Below are positions 7,946-14,991 of a stretch of 64,000 bases of DNA, piece after piece (within the stretch, counting starts at the first letter, position 1; the number at the start of each line of letters is the position of its first letter). Both the position numbers and the translations under genes were made by a program. The DNA is from Terrimesophilobacter bigeumensis (GTDB taxonomy: Bacteria > Actinomycetota > Actinomycetes > Actinomycetales > Microbacteriaceae): contig NZ_BAABAE010000003.1 in NCBI RefSeq assembly GCF_039537265.1, positions 434,001-498,000 of the forward strand. The letters run 5' to 3'. The notes under the pieces are model-generated. The model had not been told where the DNA came from and did not search any database. It was given only the letters and a program-made list of their open reading frames with translations.

Positions 7946-8019
7946 GCCCCCGTAGCCCAATTGGCAGAGGCAGACGACTTAAAATCGTCACAGTAAGGGT
8001 TCGAGTCCCTTCGGGGGCA
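7946..8019 (+). tRNA. tRNA-Leu (anticodon TAA), short variable arm
   Basis: Acceptor GCCCCCG (7946-7952) pairs with CGGGGGC (8012-8018) and the discriminator is A8019. The anticodon stem GACGA/TCGTC encloses the loop CTTAAAA, giving anticodon TAA. The T-arm is AAGGG-TTCGAGT-CCCTT. The variable region is only about 5 nt (ACAGT), so it lacks the long type-2 arm expected for leucine tRNAs. A73 fits leucine identity. CCA is not encoded. Partial tandem copies of its 3' half follow. Confidence 0.85.
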
Positions 8020-8180
8020 CGCTGTGGCGTGCTCCCTTCGGGACTCGCCTTCTTCTTGATTTCGCTCGCGCGAAATCGGTTCGACTCCCTCCGGGGGCAC
8101 GCTGTGGCGCGCGCCCTCCGGAGCTCGCCCTTTACCTGAATCTGCTGACGCAGATTCGGGTTCGACTCGCCCTGCGAGCC
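7997..8180 (+). repeat. Tandem repeat (period about 79 bp) derived from the tRNA 3' half
   Basis: The T-arm, acceptor 3' strand and trailer GCACGCTGTGGCG recur at about 8077-8110, and the T-arm alone recurs at about 8157-8170. Between copies sits a stem-loop of unrelated sequence: ATTTCGC-TCGC-GCGAAAT (8059-8076), then GAATCTGC-TGAC-GCAGATTC (8138-8157). Both stems are perfect and occupy the position of the anticodon arm relative to the copied T-arm. No coding potential is seen. Confidence 0.7.
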
Positions 8181-8267
8181 CGGCTTGCGGCCACTACCCG
8201 GTCGAGTCAGCGGAAGCGATGCTAGGCTCGCGCTGTTCGTGACGCGACTATGCAGGAGGTGAGACCC

Positions 8268-8327
8268 ATGAGCGACGTATCCCTGTGGGTACTCCCTTTC
8301 GAGTTCACGATCGCGCGACCGAGGTAA
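8268..8327 (+). CDS. Putative 19-residue leader peptide
   Basis: ATG 8268 is preceded by a very strong Shine-Dalgarno sequence (AGGAGGTGAG, 8254-8263). The frame encodes MSDVSLWVLPFEFTIARPR and stops at 8325-8327. It precedes the hydrolase gene by 43 nt. Two competing hairpins follow from its sequence: ACTCCCT (8291-8297, inside the ORF) with AGGGAGT (8335-8341), or AGTGCCT (8339-8345) with AGGCACT (8361-8367). The second would sequester the hydrolase ribosome site. Its role as a regulatory leader is inference. Confidence 0.45.
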   Translation: MSDVSLWVLPFEFTIARPR

Positions 8328-8334
8328 CTGTCGC

Positions 8335-8367
8335 AGGGAGTGCCTCTCACGACATCCGAAAGGCACT
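8335..8367 (+). promoter_or_regulatory. Possible attenuator hairpin masking the hydrolase ribosome site
   Basis: AGTGCCT (8339-8345) pairs with AGGCACT (8361-8367), which contains part of the AAAGG ribosome site (8359-8363) of the gene at 8371. The bases 8339-8341 are also needed for the alternative hairpin with 8291-8297, so the two structures are mutually exclusive. Confidence 0.4.
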
Positions 8368-8370
8368 TCG

Positions 8371-9132
8371 ATGCGCACATCATTCTTCACTTCTGAGACC
8401 ATCGCAGATGGCGTGGTCGAACGCGACTTCCAGGTCGGCGACGCCCCCGGCGTGCTGTGGTCTCCCGCCTCCGTTTCACCGGGAACACCGCTCGTGCTCA
8501 TGGGCCACGGCGGCGGCCTGAACAAGCGCTCGCCAGGACTCGTCGGTCGGGCCCGCGACGCAGTGCTCCGGGACGGGTTCATCGTCGCGGCCATCGATGC
8601 GCCGGGGCACGGAGATCGACCTCGATCCGCCGAGGACCAGCACTGGGTCGACACCATGCTGGCCGAGCGGGCAGCAGGCCGCTCGATGGCGGCGACGATC
8701 GCCGCGTACAACGGATCGCTCGCCGAGCGGGCGGTTCCCGAATGGCGGGCGACGATCGACGCACTCCAGGAACTGCCTGAGATCGGCGCCGAGGTACCGA
8801 TCGGCTTCTCGGGCATGACGCTCGCGAGTGCGATCGGGATCCCATTGGCCGCGGTCGACGACCGGATCACTGCGGCGATCTTCGGGGGAGTGTTCGTCTA
8901 CGAGGCGATCACCCGGGCCGCCAGGCAGGTGACGATCCCGATCGAGTTCCTGCTTCCCTGGAATGACGACGAGATCGATCGCGAGTCGGGCATGGCGCTG
9001 TTCGATGCATTCGCATCGCAGGACAAGACCCTGCATGCTTTCCCCGGCAGCCACTTCCGGGTCCCGATCGAGCGTATCGACACCCGATTCTTCGCCCGGC
9101 AGCTGAGGCGCGAGGGTTCGATAGCCGCTTGA
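8371..9132 (+). CDS. Alpha/beta hydrolase
   Basis: A 253-residue soluble serine hydrolase of the dienelactone-hydrolase/esterase type. The oxyanion-hole region MGHGGG lies near residues 44-49, an AIDAPGHGDR strand-loop near 72, the nucleophile elbow GFSGMT with Ser 147, and the catalytic His about 227 in FPGSHF. The acid is probably an Asp in PWNDDEID near 195. No signal peptide. The substrate is not deducible. Start ATG 8371 has AAAGG 7 nt upstream; the preceding leader-peptide ORF and hairpins suggest translational control. Confidence 0.82.
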   Translation: MRTSFFTSETIADGVVERDFQVGDAPGVLWSPASVSPGTPLVLMGHGGGLNKRSPGLVGRARDAVLRDGFIVAAIDAPGHGDRPRSAEDQHWVDTMLAERAAGRSMAATIAAYNGSLAERAVPEWRATIDALQELPEIGAEVPIGFSGMTLASAIGIPLAAVDDRITAAIFGGVFVYEAITRAARQVTIPIEFLLPWNDDEIDRESGMALFDAFASQDKTLHAFPGSHFRVPIERIDTRFFARQLRREGSIAA

Positions 9133-9237
9133 TCGGCGAGCCGCCTCCGGCAGCGGAACCCGCACAGCGGGGCTCCGCATCCGCCATCCAGAGGCACAGT
9201 CGAGCGCGGGCGTGCCGGTCGCTCTCGAGGAGGTGGA

Positions 9238-10056
9238 TCAGGTCTGGTCGTCGTGGTCTCCGCGCACCCAGGCGATGTGCCGCTCGGCCGAGCGACGGAT
9301 CGAGTCGTGCCCGCCACTCTCGATCCGGTTGTCGAAGTTGCCGATGACGGCATCGAACCGGAGCCGGCCCAGATCATCCGCGATGCGCTGTACGACTGCG
9401 GCTGAGAGCGGGATCTTGTTCGGGTAGCTGCGCAGGAACCCGACCGACCATCCGTCCGGGTTCGGGAAGACGGTGTCGCCGGTCAGCAGGGTTCCGCGCC
9501 CGCCGGCCCCCGCAGGCCAGAGCGCGACGGCGCTGCCCGCGAAGTGGCCACCGATCTGGTGCAGCGTGACAGAGCCCAGCTGCTCCTTGCCGCTCCAGAA
9601 GCGGATCGACGCATCCGGTCGACCGAGCCACTGCGCATCGGCCTCATTGACGAGCACTGGCGCATCGAGGGCATGCCCCCATTCCACCTGCACCCCGAAC
9701 ATGTGCGGGTGGCTCGTCGCGACGCCGAGCACCGGGCCGAGCCCGCGGATGCGCGCGACGGTCTCGTCGTCGATGTAACCCGGCGGGTCCCAGAGCACGA
9801 AGCCGTCGCCCGCGTCGACGACCTGCATGCTGTGTCCGATGCCGACCGTCGGCTCGGTCGAGACGACGTGACGCCCAGGCTCACCGTCGCGCCAGGTGAG
9901 GCGCTGGTCGGCGGCCGCGAGTTCGTCGAGCGTGGTCCAGGCCTGACCGGTCGCCGGCACCCACTGGCGGTCGTCGGCGCAGATGGTGCAGACCTCGGGC
10001 AACAGATGCGCGTACTCGACGCCGCAGGTTGCGCACAGTGAGAACGACTGGGACAT
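9238..10056 (-). CDS. MBL-fold protein with N-terminal zinc ribbon
   Basis: A 272-residue protein. The N-terminus has two CxxC pairs (C8, C11, C23, C26) like a rubredoxin/zinc ribbon. The body is a metallo-beta-lactamase fold in which the usual HxHxDH is replaced by SHPHMFG; later motifs are GGHFAGS and LLTGDTVFP. This variant occurs in glyoxalase-II-like proteins of unknown substrate, so one metal site is probably altered. Start ATG 10056 has AGGAG just upstream; an in-frame ATG at 10080 is less likely. Divergent from the TetR gene at 10160, which may regulate it. Confidence 0.82.
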   Translation of the reverse strand: MSQSFSLCATCGVEYAHLLPEVCTICADDRQWVPATGQAWTTLDELAAADQRLTWRDGEPGRHVVSTEPTVGIGHSMQVVDAGDGFVLWDPPGYIDDETVARIRGLGPVLGVATSHPHMFGVQVEWGHALDAPVLVNEADAQWLGRPDASIRFWSGKEQLGSVTLHQIGGHFAGSAVALWPAGAGGRGTLLTGDTVFPNPDGWSVGFLRSYPNKIPLSAAVVQRIADDLGRLRFDAVIGNFDNRIESGGHDSIRRSAERHIAWVRGDHDDQT

Positions 10057-10105
10057 GGTGGGCTCCTCTCCGCCACTCACACGCTAGTCTCGTCCGTCTC
10101 GAACA

Positions 10106-10135
10106 ATTTTGTGTCACTAGCTATTGACATCAAAT
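10106..10135. promoter_or_regulatory. Imperfect palindrome, possible TetR operator
   Basis: ATTTTGTGTCA (10106-10116) and TGACATCAAAT (10125-10135) are inverted copies matching at 9 of 11 positions. They lie between the divergent MBL and TetR genes and overlap the TetR -35 box. Confidence 0.45.
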
Positions 10136-10153
10136 ATCGACCACCGCTAGCGT
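10124..10153 (+). promoter_or_regulatory. Promoter of the TetR gene at 10160
   Basis: Perfect -35 TTGACA (10124-10129) and -10 TAGCGT (10148-10153) with 18-bp spacing. The -10 ends 6 nt before the ATG, which implies a leaderless message. Confidence 0.6.
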
Positions 10154-10159
10154 TTCGGC

Positions 10160-10756
10160 ATGTCGTCGAGAGACTACGAGATGCGCGCCCGCGCCGAGTC
10201 GGTGACCGCCACGCGTTGGCGCATCCTCCGCTCCGTGCTCGACCTCGCGACCGAGCGCCTCACCGTCGAGGTCACCCTCGATGATGTCGCCGCGCGAGCC
10301 GGGGTGAGCGTGCGCACCGTGCTGCGACACTTCGGCGACCGCGAGAGACTCCTCGATGCTGCCTTCGAAGCCGCCGCGGCCGACATCATCGCCGAACGGC
10401 TGGCACCCGCCGATGACCCGACGAGGGCCATCGCGGTGCTCGTCGACCACTACGAGCGGCGGGGCGACCTTGTCCTCCGCCTGCTCGCGCAGGAGGAGAA
10501 TCCGCGGATCGGCCCCGCCATGGCGACAGGGCGCCTGGTGCACCGCGAGTGGGTGGTCAACGTGTTCGGGACAGCACTGCCCGGGGGGATGCAGGAGCAG
10601 GAGGCCGTGATCGACCTGCTCGTCGTCGCGACCGACGTGTACGCCTGGAAGCTTCTGCGCCGCGACCGCGGCCTGGGGCGCGTCGTCGTCGAGGCGCGAA
10701 TCCTGGCGCTCACCGCCGCGGTGCTCGCCGATGCTCGAGAAGGGAAGTCAGAATGA
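10160..10756 (+). CDS. TetR/AcrR family transcriptional regulator
   Basis: A 198-residue repressor. The helix-turn-helix region (VTLDDVAARAGVSVRTVLRHF) lies at about residues 38-58, followed by the FGDRERLLDAAF segment and a helical ligand-binding domain. It is translationally coupled to the glycosyltransferase by an ATGA overlap and is divergent from the MBL gene. A palindrome lies over its promoter. It probably controls both flanking genes; the inducer is unknown. Confidence 0.88.
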   Translation: MSSRDYEMRARAESVTATRWRILRSVLDLATERLTVEVTLDDVAARAGVSVRTVLRHFGDRERLLDAAFEAAAADIIAERLAPADDPTRAIAVLVDHYERRGDLVLRLLAQEENPRIGPAMATGRLVHREWVVNVFGTALPGGMQEQEAVIDLLVVATDVYAWKLLRRDRGLGRVVVEARILALTAAVLADAREGKSE

Positions 10757-11865
10757 CCCGCACGCTCATCGTCACCTTCAACGGCGGTGGGAACCTGCCG
10801 CCCGCGCTCGGAATCGCGGCCGAGGTCGCCCGCCGCGGGGGAGACGTGCGCTTCCTCGGCCACTCGCAGCAGCGGGCCGGAATCGAAGGCGCCGGGTTCC
10901 GATTCGAGCAATTCCGCCGCGGCCGGGACTACGACGCGACGCTCCCGCGACGCACCCTCGACGGCCTGCTCGACTTCACCGCGATGGTGAGCGATCGCGG
11001 AGTCTCCGCAGACGTGCTCGAGGCGGCCGCAGCCGAGCCGACCGACGCCGTCGTGATCGACTGCCTGCTCTACCGTGCGCTCGCGGATGCCGTCGCGGCC
11101 GGTCTGCCCGTCGTCGAGCTCATGCACACCCTCTACCGCTTCAACGTCACGAACGCTCGGGGACCTGTCGGGATGATCACCCGCCTGCGCGGGGTCGACC
11201 CGGTCGCGGCCATCGCCGCCCCGGAGCTTACGCTCGTCGCGACCCGCCGCGAGTTCGACGGCGGCGATCCGCCGCCCGCGGTCCGCCATGTCGGCCTCGT
11301 GTGGCAGGGGACGCCCGTCGCGGCCCGCCCCCGATCGACCCCGCGCGTTCTCGTGAGCTTCAGCACGACGAGCTTCCCCGGCCAGCTCGAGGCTCTCCAG
11401 AACACGGTCGACGGGCTCGCCGGCCTGGATGTCGAGGTCGTCGTCACGACGGGACCGTCGATCGACCCGACAGAGGTGCGCCCTGCGGCCAACAGCACGA
11501 TCCACCGCTACCTCGATCACGGAAAGCTTCTCGCCGAGACCTCTCTCGTGATCGGACACGGCGGACACAGCACCGTCGCCCGCGCCCTCTCCTATGGCAT
11601 CCCCATGCTCCTGCTGCCCATGCATCCGATGCTCGACCAGCCCGCGGTGGCCCAGGCGGTCGCCGACCAGGGGGCGGGCCTCGTGCTCTCGCGGAGGGCG
11701 TCCCCCGAGCGCATCCGGGAGTCCGCGGAGACTCTGTTGGCTGACGGGCCCCACCGCGATGCCGCGACTCGCCTCGGCGCATCCATCCGCGAACGCGACG
11801 GGGCTGCGGCCGCGGTCGACCTCGTCGAGGAGTTCGTGCGCACCAGGCTCGCCTCGGCCGGGTGA
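10753..11865 (+). CDS. Glycosyltransferase, GT1 (UGT/MGT) family
   Basis: A 370-residue GT-B fold enzyme resembling macrolide glycosyltransferases and UDP-glycosyltransferases. The N-terminal acceptor domain starts with the GGGNLPPALGIAAEVARRG loop. The C-terminal donor domain carries the diagnostic GHGGHSTVARAL segment near residue 268-279 and the later PMHPMLDQPAVAQAV motif, where nucleotide-sugar contacts fall. Such enzymes move a sugar from a nucleotide donor to a small hydrophobic acceptor. ATG 10753 overlaps the TetR stop. No biosynthetic cluster surrounds it, so a detoxifying role is plausible but unproven. Confidence 0.83.
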   Translation: MTRTLIVTFNGGGNLPPALGIAAEVARRGGDVRFLGHSQQRAGIEGAGFRFEQFRRGRDYDATLPRRTLDGLLDFTAMVSDRGVSADVLEAAAAEPTDAVVIDCLLYRALADAVAAGLPVVELMHTLYRFNVTNARGPVGMITRLRGVDPVAAIAAPELTLVATRREFDGGDPPPAVRHVGLVWQGTPVAARPRSTPRVLVSFSTTSFPGQLEALQNTVDGLAGLDVEVVVTTGPSIDPTEVRPAANSTIHRYLDHGKLLAETSLVIGHGGHSTVARALSYGIPMLLLPMHPMLDQPAVAQAVADQGAGLVLSRRASPERIRESAETLLADGPHRDAATRLGASIRERDGAAAAVDLVEEFVRTRLASAG

Positions 11866-11896
11866 CCACGGCGCCCGGCGCGGGCCGACGGAGGGC

Positions 11897-12988
11897 TCAG
11901 TCCGCGTAGCCGAGCGCGTCGAGGGCTTTCTGCGCGAGAGTCGCCAACGCGTCGATGCCGGCCGCCGAGTTGCCGGTGACGCTGATCCAGACACCGTCGG
12001 CGAGAACGTCGACGTGACAGAAGTCCTGGTCGCCGGCGCATCCGGCGAACGCGGCCTCGCCGAGGCCGTCGCGGGCGGTCACCGGCCTCGAGTCGGGGCG
12101 CGGCTTGGCCCATTCCGCCTCCCAGGCCCAACCGGCGCCCGGCAGAACGGTCACCCCGAGGGGCATCGCCTGGGCGGAGGAGTACGCGTTGCTCCAGGAG
12201 CAGTCGAGTGCTTCGGCCAGCCCTGCGTTGTAGAGGAGCGGCATGAGCAGGCTCGCCTCGCGGGCGGCCATGCCCTCCGTGGCGACGATGGCGCCGACCT
12301 CCTCCGCGGTCGCGAGCAGGTCGCAGTCGACCGGCACGCTGAGACCGGATGCCGGGGACCGCCAGGCGCTGTCGGCGACGCTGGCAGCACCCACCGCATC
12401 CGTCACCGCCTCGACGATCGCCATGGCCGTGTCGGGATTGAGTGCGTTGTCGAGGTCGACGCGCAGCCACGTGCTGCCGACGAGTATCCCGAACTGGCAG
12501 TACCGATAGTCGGAGGATGTCTGGCAGTTGCCGTACGCGTCGTCGCCGAGGCCCGGCGCCGCGGGCAGGTAGGTGAACTCGTCGTGCCAGGACTTCCACG
12601 CCTCCGCCGCGTCGGGCAGCGCCGTGACCTCGAGGTTCGCCGCGAATTCGCCCTGCTGGTCGGCCGCGTCGCTCCAGTGGCAGCGAAGCGCGCCGGCCTG
12701 GGCCAACCCGACCTGGGAGAGCGGCCATGTGCCGCCCGGCTCTACCGGGAAGGCATCCGGTTCGACGGCGTCGCCGAGGGCGACCCGGATGTCCTCGAGC
12801 GGGACGAGGTCGGCGCACGCGATCGAGAGCAACGGTGTGGGCAATGCGGCGTCGGAGTCACCGGGGTTGCCAGGACCACCCGGGCCACCGGCATCCGGAC
12901 CCGGCGAGCATGCCGCAAGCCCCACGACCACTGCACCGACGACCGCGCTGACGACGAACAACTGACTGAGGCCGCGTGGAGTGCTCAT
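11897..12988 (-). CDS. Putative lipoprotein, function unknown
   Basis: A 363-residue exported protein with a lipobox (GLAAC, lipidated Cys 27) after a hydrophobic stretch, then a Gly/Pro/Asp-rich spacer (28-45). The mature part has two similar halves rich in Trp and Cys (for example IACADLV, ALRCHWSD, CQTSSDYRYC then VDCDLLA, ALDCSWSN, CAGDQDFCH), each with about six Cys, so it looks like an internal duplication of a disulfide-bonded domain. No family is recognised. Start ATG 12988 is the only one that gives a proper signal peptide. Divergent from the TetR at 13096. Confidence 0.75.
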   Translation of the reverse strand: MSTPRGLSQLFVVSAVVGAVVVGLAACSPGPDAGGPGGPGNPGDSDAALPTPLLSIACADLVPLEDIRVALGDAVEPDAFPVEPGGTWPLSQVGLAQAGALRCHWSDAADQQGEFAANLEVTALPDAAEAWKSWHDEFTYLPAAPGLGDDAYGNCQTSSDYRYCQFGILVGSTWLRVDLDNALNPDTAMAIVEAVTDAVGAASVADSAWRSPASGLSVPVDCDLLATAEEVGAIVATEGMAAREASLLMPLLYNAGLAEALDCSWSNAYSSAQAMPLGVTVLPGAGWAWEAEWAKPRPDSRPVTARDGLGEAAFAGCAGDQDFCHVDVLADGVWISVTGNSAAGIDALATLAQKALDALGYAD

Positions 12989-13060
12989 ACCGTTACAACG
13001 TACCGGGTGCCACGCAGGGTTGACAGGGGCAGTGGAGTCGGCCACTATTCTGCATAGTCG

Positions 13061-13075
13061 AGCGTCTTGGACGCT
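13061..13075. promoter_or_regulatory. Short palindrome upstream of the TetR-led operon
   Basis: AGCGTC-TTG-GACGCT is a perfect 6-bp inverted repeat 20 nt before the GTG at 13096 and downstream of a TTGACA (13020-13025). It is a candidate operator for the regulator that follows. Confidence 0.4.
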
Positions 13076-13095
13076 TGACCCACTGGGGAGGATGC

Positions 13096-13713
13096 GTGGC
13101 CAGACTGTCGTCGGCGCAGCGTCGCGTCGAGCTCGTTCAGGCCGCACTGCGCGTCATCGAGCGCGATGGCGTGCACGGTGCGACGACGCGTGCAATCGTG
13201 GCCGAAGCCGACATGCCGCTCGCGAGCTTCCACTACGCCTTCCGCTCGCGTGACGAGATGATCCGGGAACTCATCGCGTTCGTCGTCGAGCAGGAGGGCC
13301 TCGCAGCCGAGGGCTCGCTGCGGCCGGGCACCGACATCCGCGGGACCGTGCGTGCCGGCCTCCAGGGCTACTTCGACCTCGTCGTCGCCGACCCGAACCG
13401 CGAGCAGGCGATGTTCGAGCTGTTCCACTACGCCCTGCGCACCGAGGAGCTGCGCGACCTTCCGAGGCTGCAGTACGAGCGTTACCACCGCACCGCGGCC
13501 GCGGTGCTCGAGGCCGGAGCCGCACAGACCGGAATCGCGTGGAGCATCCCCGTCGCCGACCTCGCCCGCCTGCTGGTGACGCTCACCGACGGGCTCACCC
13601 TCGCCTGGCTCGCCGACCGCGACGACGCCGCCGCCGCCCGGACCATGGACTTCGCCGCCGACACCATTTCCGCCTTCGCCCAACCACCAACACCCAAGGA
13701 GCACACGCAATGA
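13096..13713 (+). CDS. TetR/AcrR family regulator leading the MFS-PLP-FAD-GH1 operon
   Basis: A 205-residue regulator with a helix-turn-helix near residues 30-50 (ATTRAIVAEADMPLASFHYAF) and a TetR_C-like helical domain. GTG 13096 is preferred over ATG 13075 because GGGGAG precedes it by 5 nt. The stop overlaps the ATG of the MFS gene, so the regulator is the first gene of a five-gene translationally coupled unit. The palindrome at 13061-13075 suggests autoregulation. Confidence 0.85.
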   Translation: MARLSSAQRRVELVQAALRVIERDGVHGATTRAIVAEADMPLASFHYAFRSRDEMIRELIAFVVEQEGLAAEGSLRPGTDIRGTVRAGLQGYFDLVVADPNREQAMFELFHYALRTEELRDLPRLQYERYHRTAAAVLEAGAAQTGIAWSIPVADLARLLVTLTDGLTLAWLADRDDAAAARTMDFAADTISAFAQPPTPKEHTQ

Positions 13714-14984
13714 CGCAGAACACGACAGCCGCTCCAGCGGCGCTCTCCGAACCCACGCGGCTCGTCTCCGCGAGCTGGATCGCGCTGTTCGCGACCGCCT
13801 GGTTCGGCATCTGGATGGCGCAGCTCACGCCGGTGCAGCTCCTCCTCCCACAGCAGGTCGAGGCGCACGTCATCTCCGACAACTGGGTTGACAAGGTGGT
13901 CGCGTTCGGCATCATCTCCGGTATCGCCGGCGCCTGCGCCCTCGTCGCCTACCCGCTGACCGGCGCGCTCTCCGACCGCACGACGAGCCGGTTCGGCCGT
14001 CGCCGGCCCTGGATCCTCGGCGGCGCGCTCCTCTTCGCCGTCTCGCTCGTCGTGCTCGGCCTCCAGGACACCATGGTCGGCATCGGCATCCTCTGGTCGT
14101 GCGCGATCATCGGTTTCTGCATGCTCACCTCGGCGCTCACCGCGACGATCTCCGACCAGGTGCCGATCCACCAGCGCGGTTTCGTCTCCGGTTGGCTCTC
14201 CGCCCCGCAGGCGGTCGGCACGATCGCCGGGCTCCTCCTGGTCATCACCCTCGCACTCAGCCAGTTCTTCGGCTACACGCTCATGGCCGTGCTGCTCGTC
14301 CTCTTCGTGCTGCCGTTCGTGCTGCGCATCCCGGATGCCGTGCTCCCCACAGAGGAACGCCCGCCGTTCACGATGCGCGCCCTCATCGCCGGTTTCTGGA
14401 TCAGCCCCCGCCAGTTCCCCGACTTCGGCTGGACGCTGCTGAGCCGCATCCTGGTCAACTTCGGCAACGCGTTCGGCACCGGCCTGCTGCTGTACTTCCT
14501 GCAGGACGGACTTGGCTTCGCCGCCGGCGACCCCGCCGAAGACGCCCTCCTCACCCTGACCCTCATCTACATGGTCTTCGTGATCGTCGCCTCGCTCGGA
14601 CTCGGCCGGCTCTCCGACCGGCTCGGGCGTCGCAAGATCTTCGTCTTCGCCGCCTCTGCGCTGCAAGCGGTCGCCGCGCTCATGCTCGCCTTCGTCCCGA
14701 CCTTCGAGGTGGCCATGGTCGCGGCAGGATTCCTCGGCCTCGGCTACGGATGCTTCCTCTCCGTCGACCAGGCGCTCGCCACCCAGGTGCTGCCCTACGC
14801 GGCCGCCCGCGGCAAGGATCTCGGCATCATGAACATCGCGACGACGGTCCCGCAAGCGCTCGCGCCTCTGCTCGGCGCATTCATCGTCGCGGCGCTCGTC
14901 GGCTTCCAGGGGCTGTTCCTCATCGCCGCGATCTCCGCGCTCGTCGGCGGGCTTGCGGTCATCCCGGTGAGAACGGTGCGCTAG
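13710..14984 (+). CDS. MFS transporter
   Basis: A 424-residue integral membrane protein with about 12 predicted helices in two six-helix halves. The loop between helices 2 and 3 reads LTGALSDRTTSRFGRRRPW, close to the sugar-porter/GPH-like motif A, and the second half repeats it as LGRLSDRLGRRKIF. It resembles transporters for glycosides or related compounds in actinobacteria. The neighbours (a GH1 glycosidase and an aldonolactone-type oxidase) support a sugar or glycoside substrate. It is coupled to the TetR gene by ATGA. Confidence 0.85.
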   Translation: MTQNTTAAPAALSEPTRLVSASWIALFATAWFGIWMAQLTPVQLLLPQQVEAHVISDNWVDKVVAFGIISGIAGACALVAYPLTGALSDRTTSRFGRRRPWILGGALLFAVSLVVLGLQDTMVGIGILWSCAIIGFCMLTSALTATISDQVPIHQRGFVSGWLSAPQAVGTIAGLLLVITLALSQFFGYTLMAVLLVLFVLPFVLRIPDAVLPTEERPPFTMRALIAGFWISPRQFPDFGWTLLSRILVNFGNAFGTGLLLYFLQDGLGFAAGDPAEDALLTLTLIYMVFVIVASLGLGRLSDRLGRRKIFVFAASALQAVAALMLAFVPTFEVAMVAAGFLGLGYGCFLSVDQALATQVLPYAAARGKDLGIMNIATTVPQALAPLLGAFIVAALVGFQGLFLIAAISALVGGLAVIPVRTVR

Positions 14985-14991
14985 GCACGGT

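Noticed and set aside
7997..8180. CRISPR array
   Set aside because: Only two and a half units of about 79 bp exist, the repeated part is a tRNA 3' half, and no cas gene is nearby.
10753..11865. Natural-product biosynthetic cluster around the GT1 glycosyltransferase
   Set aside because: No polyketide, peptide or sugar-biosynthesis genes are nearby; only a TetR and an MBL gene flank it.
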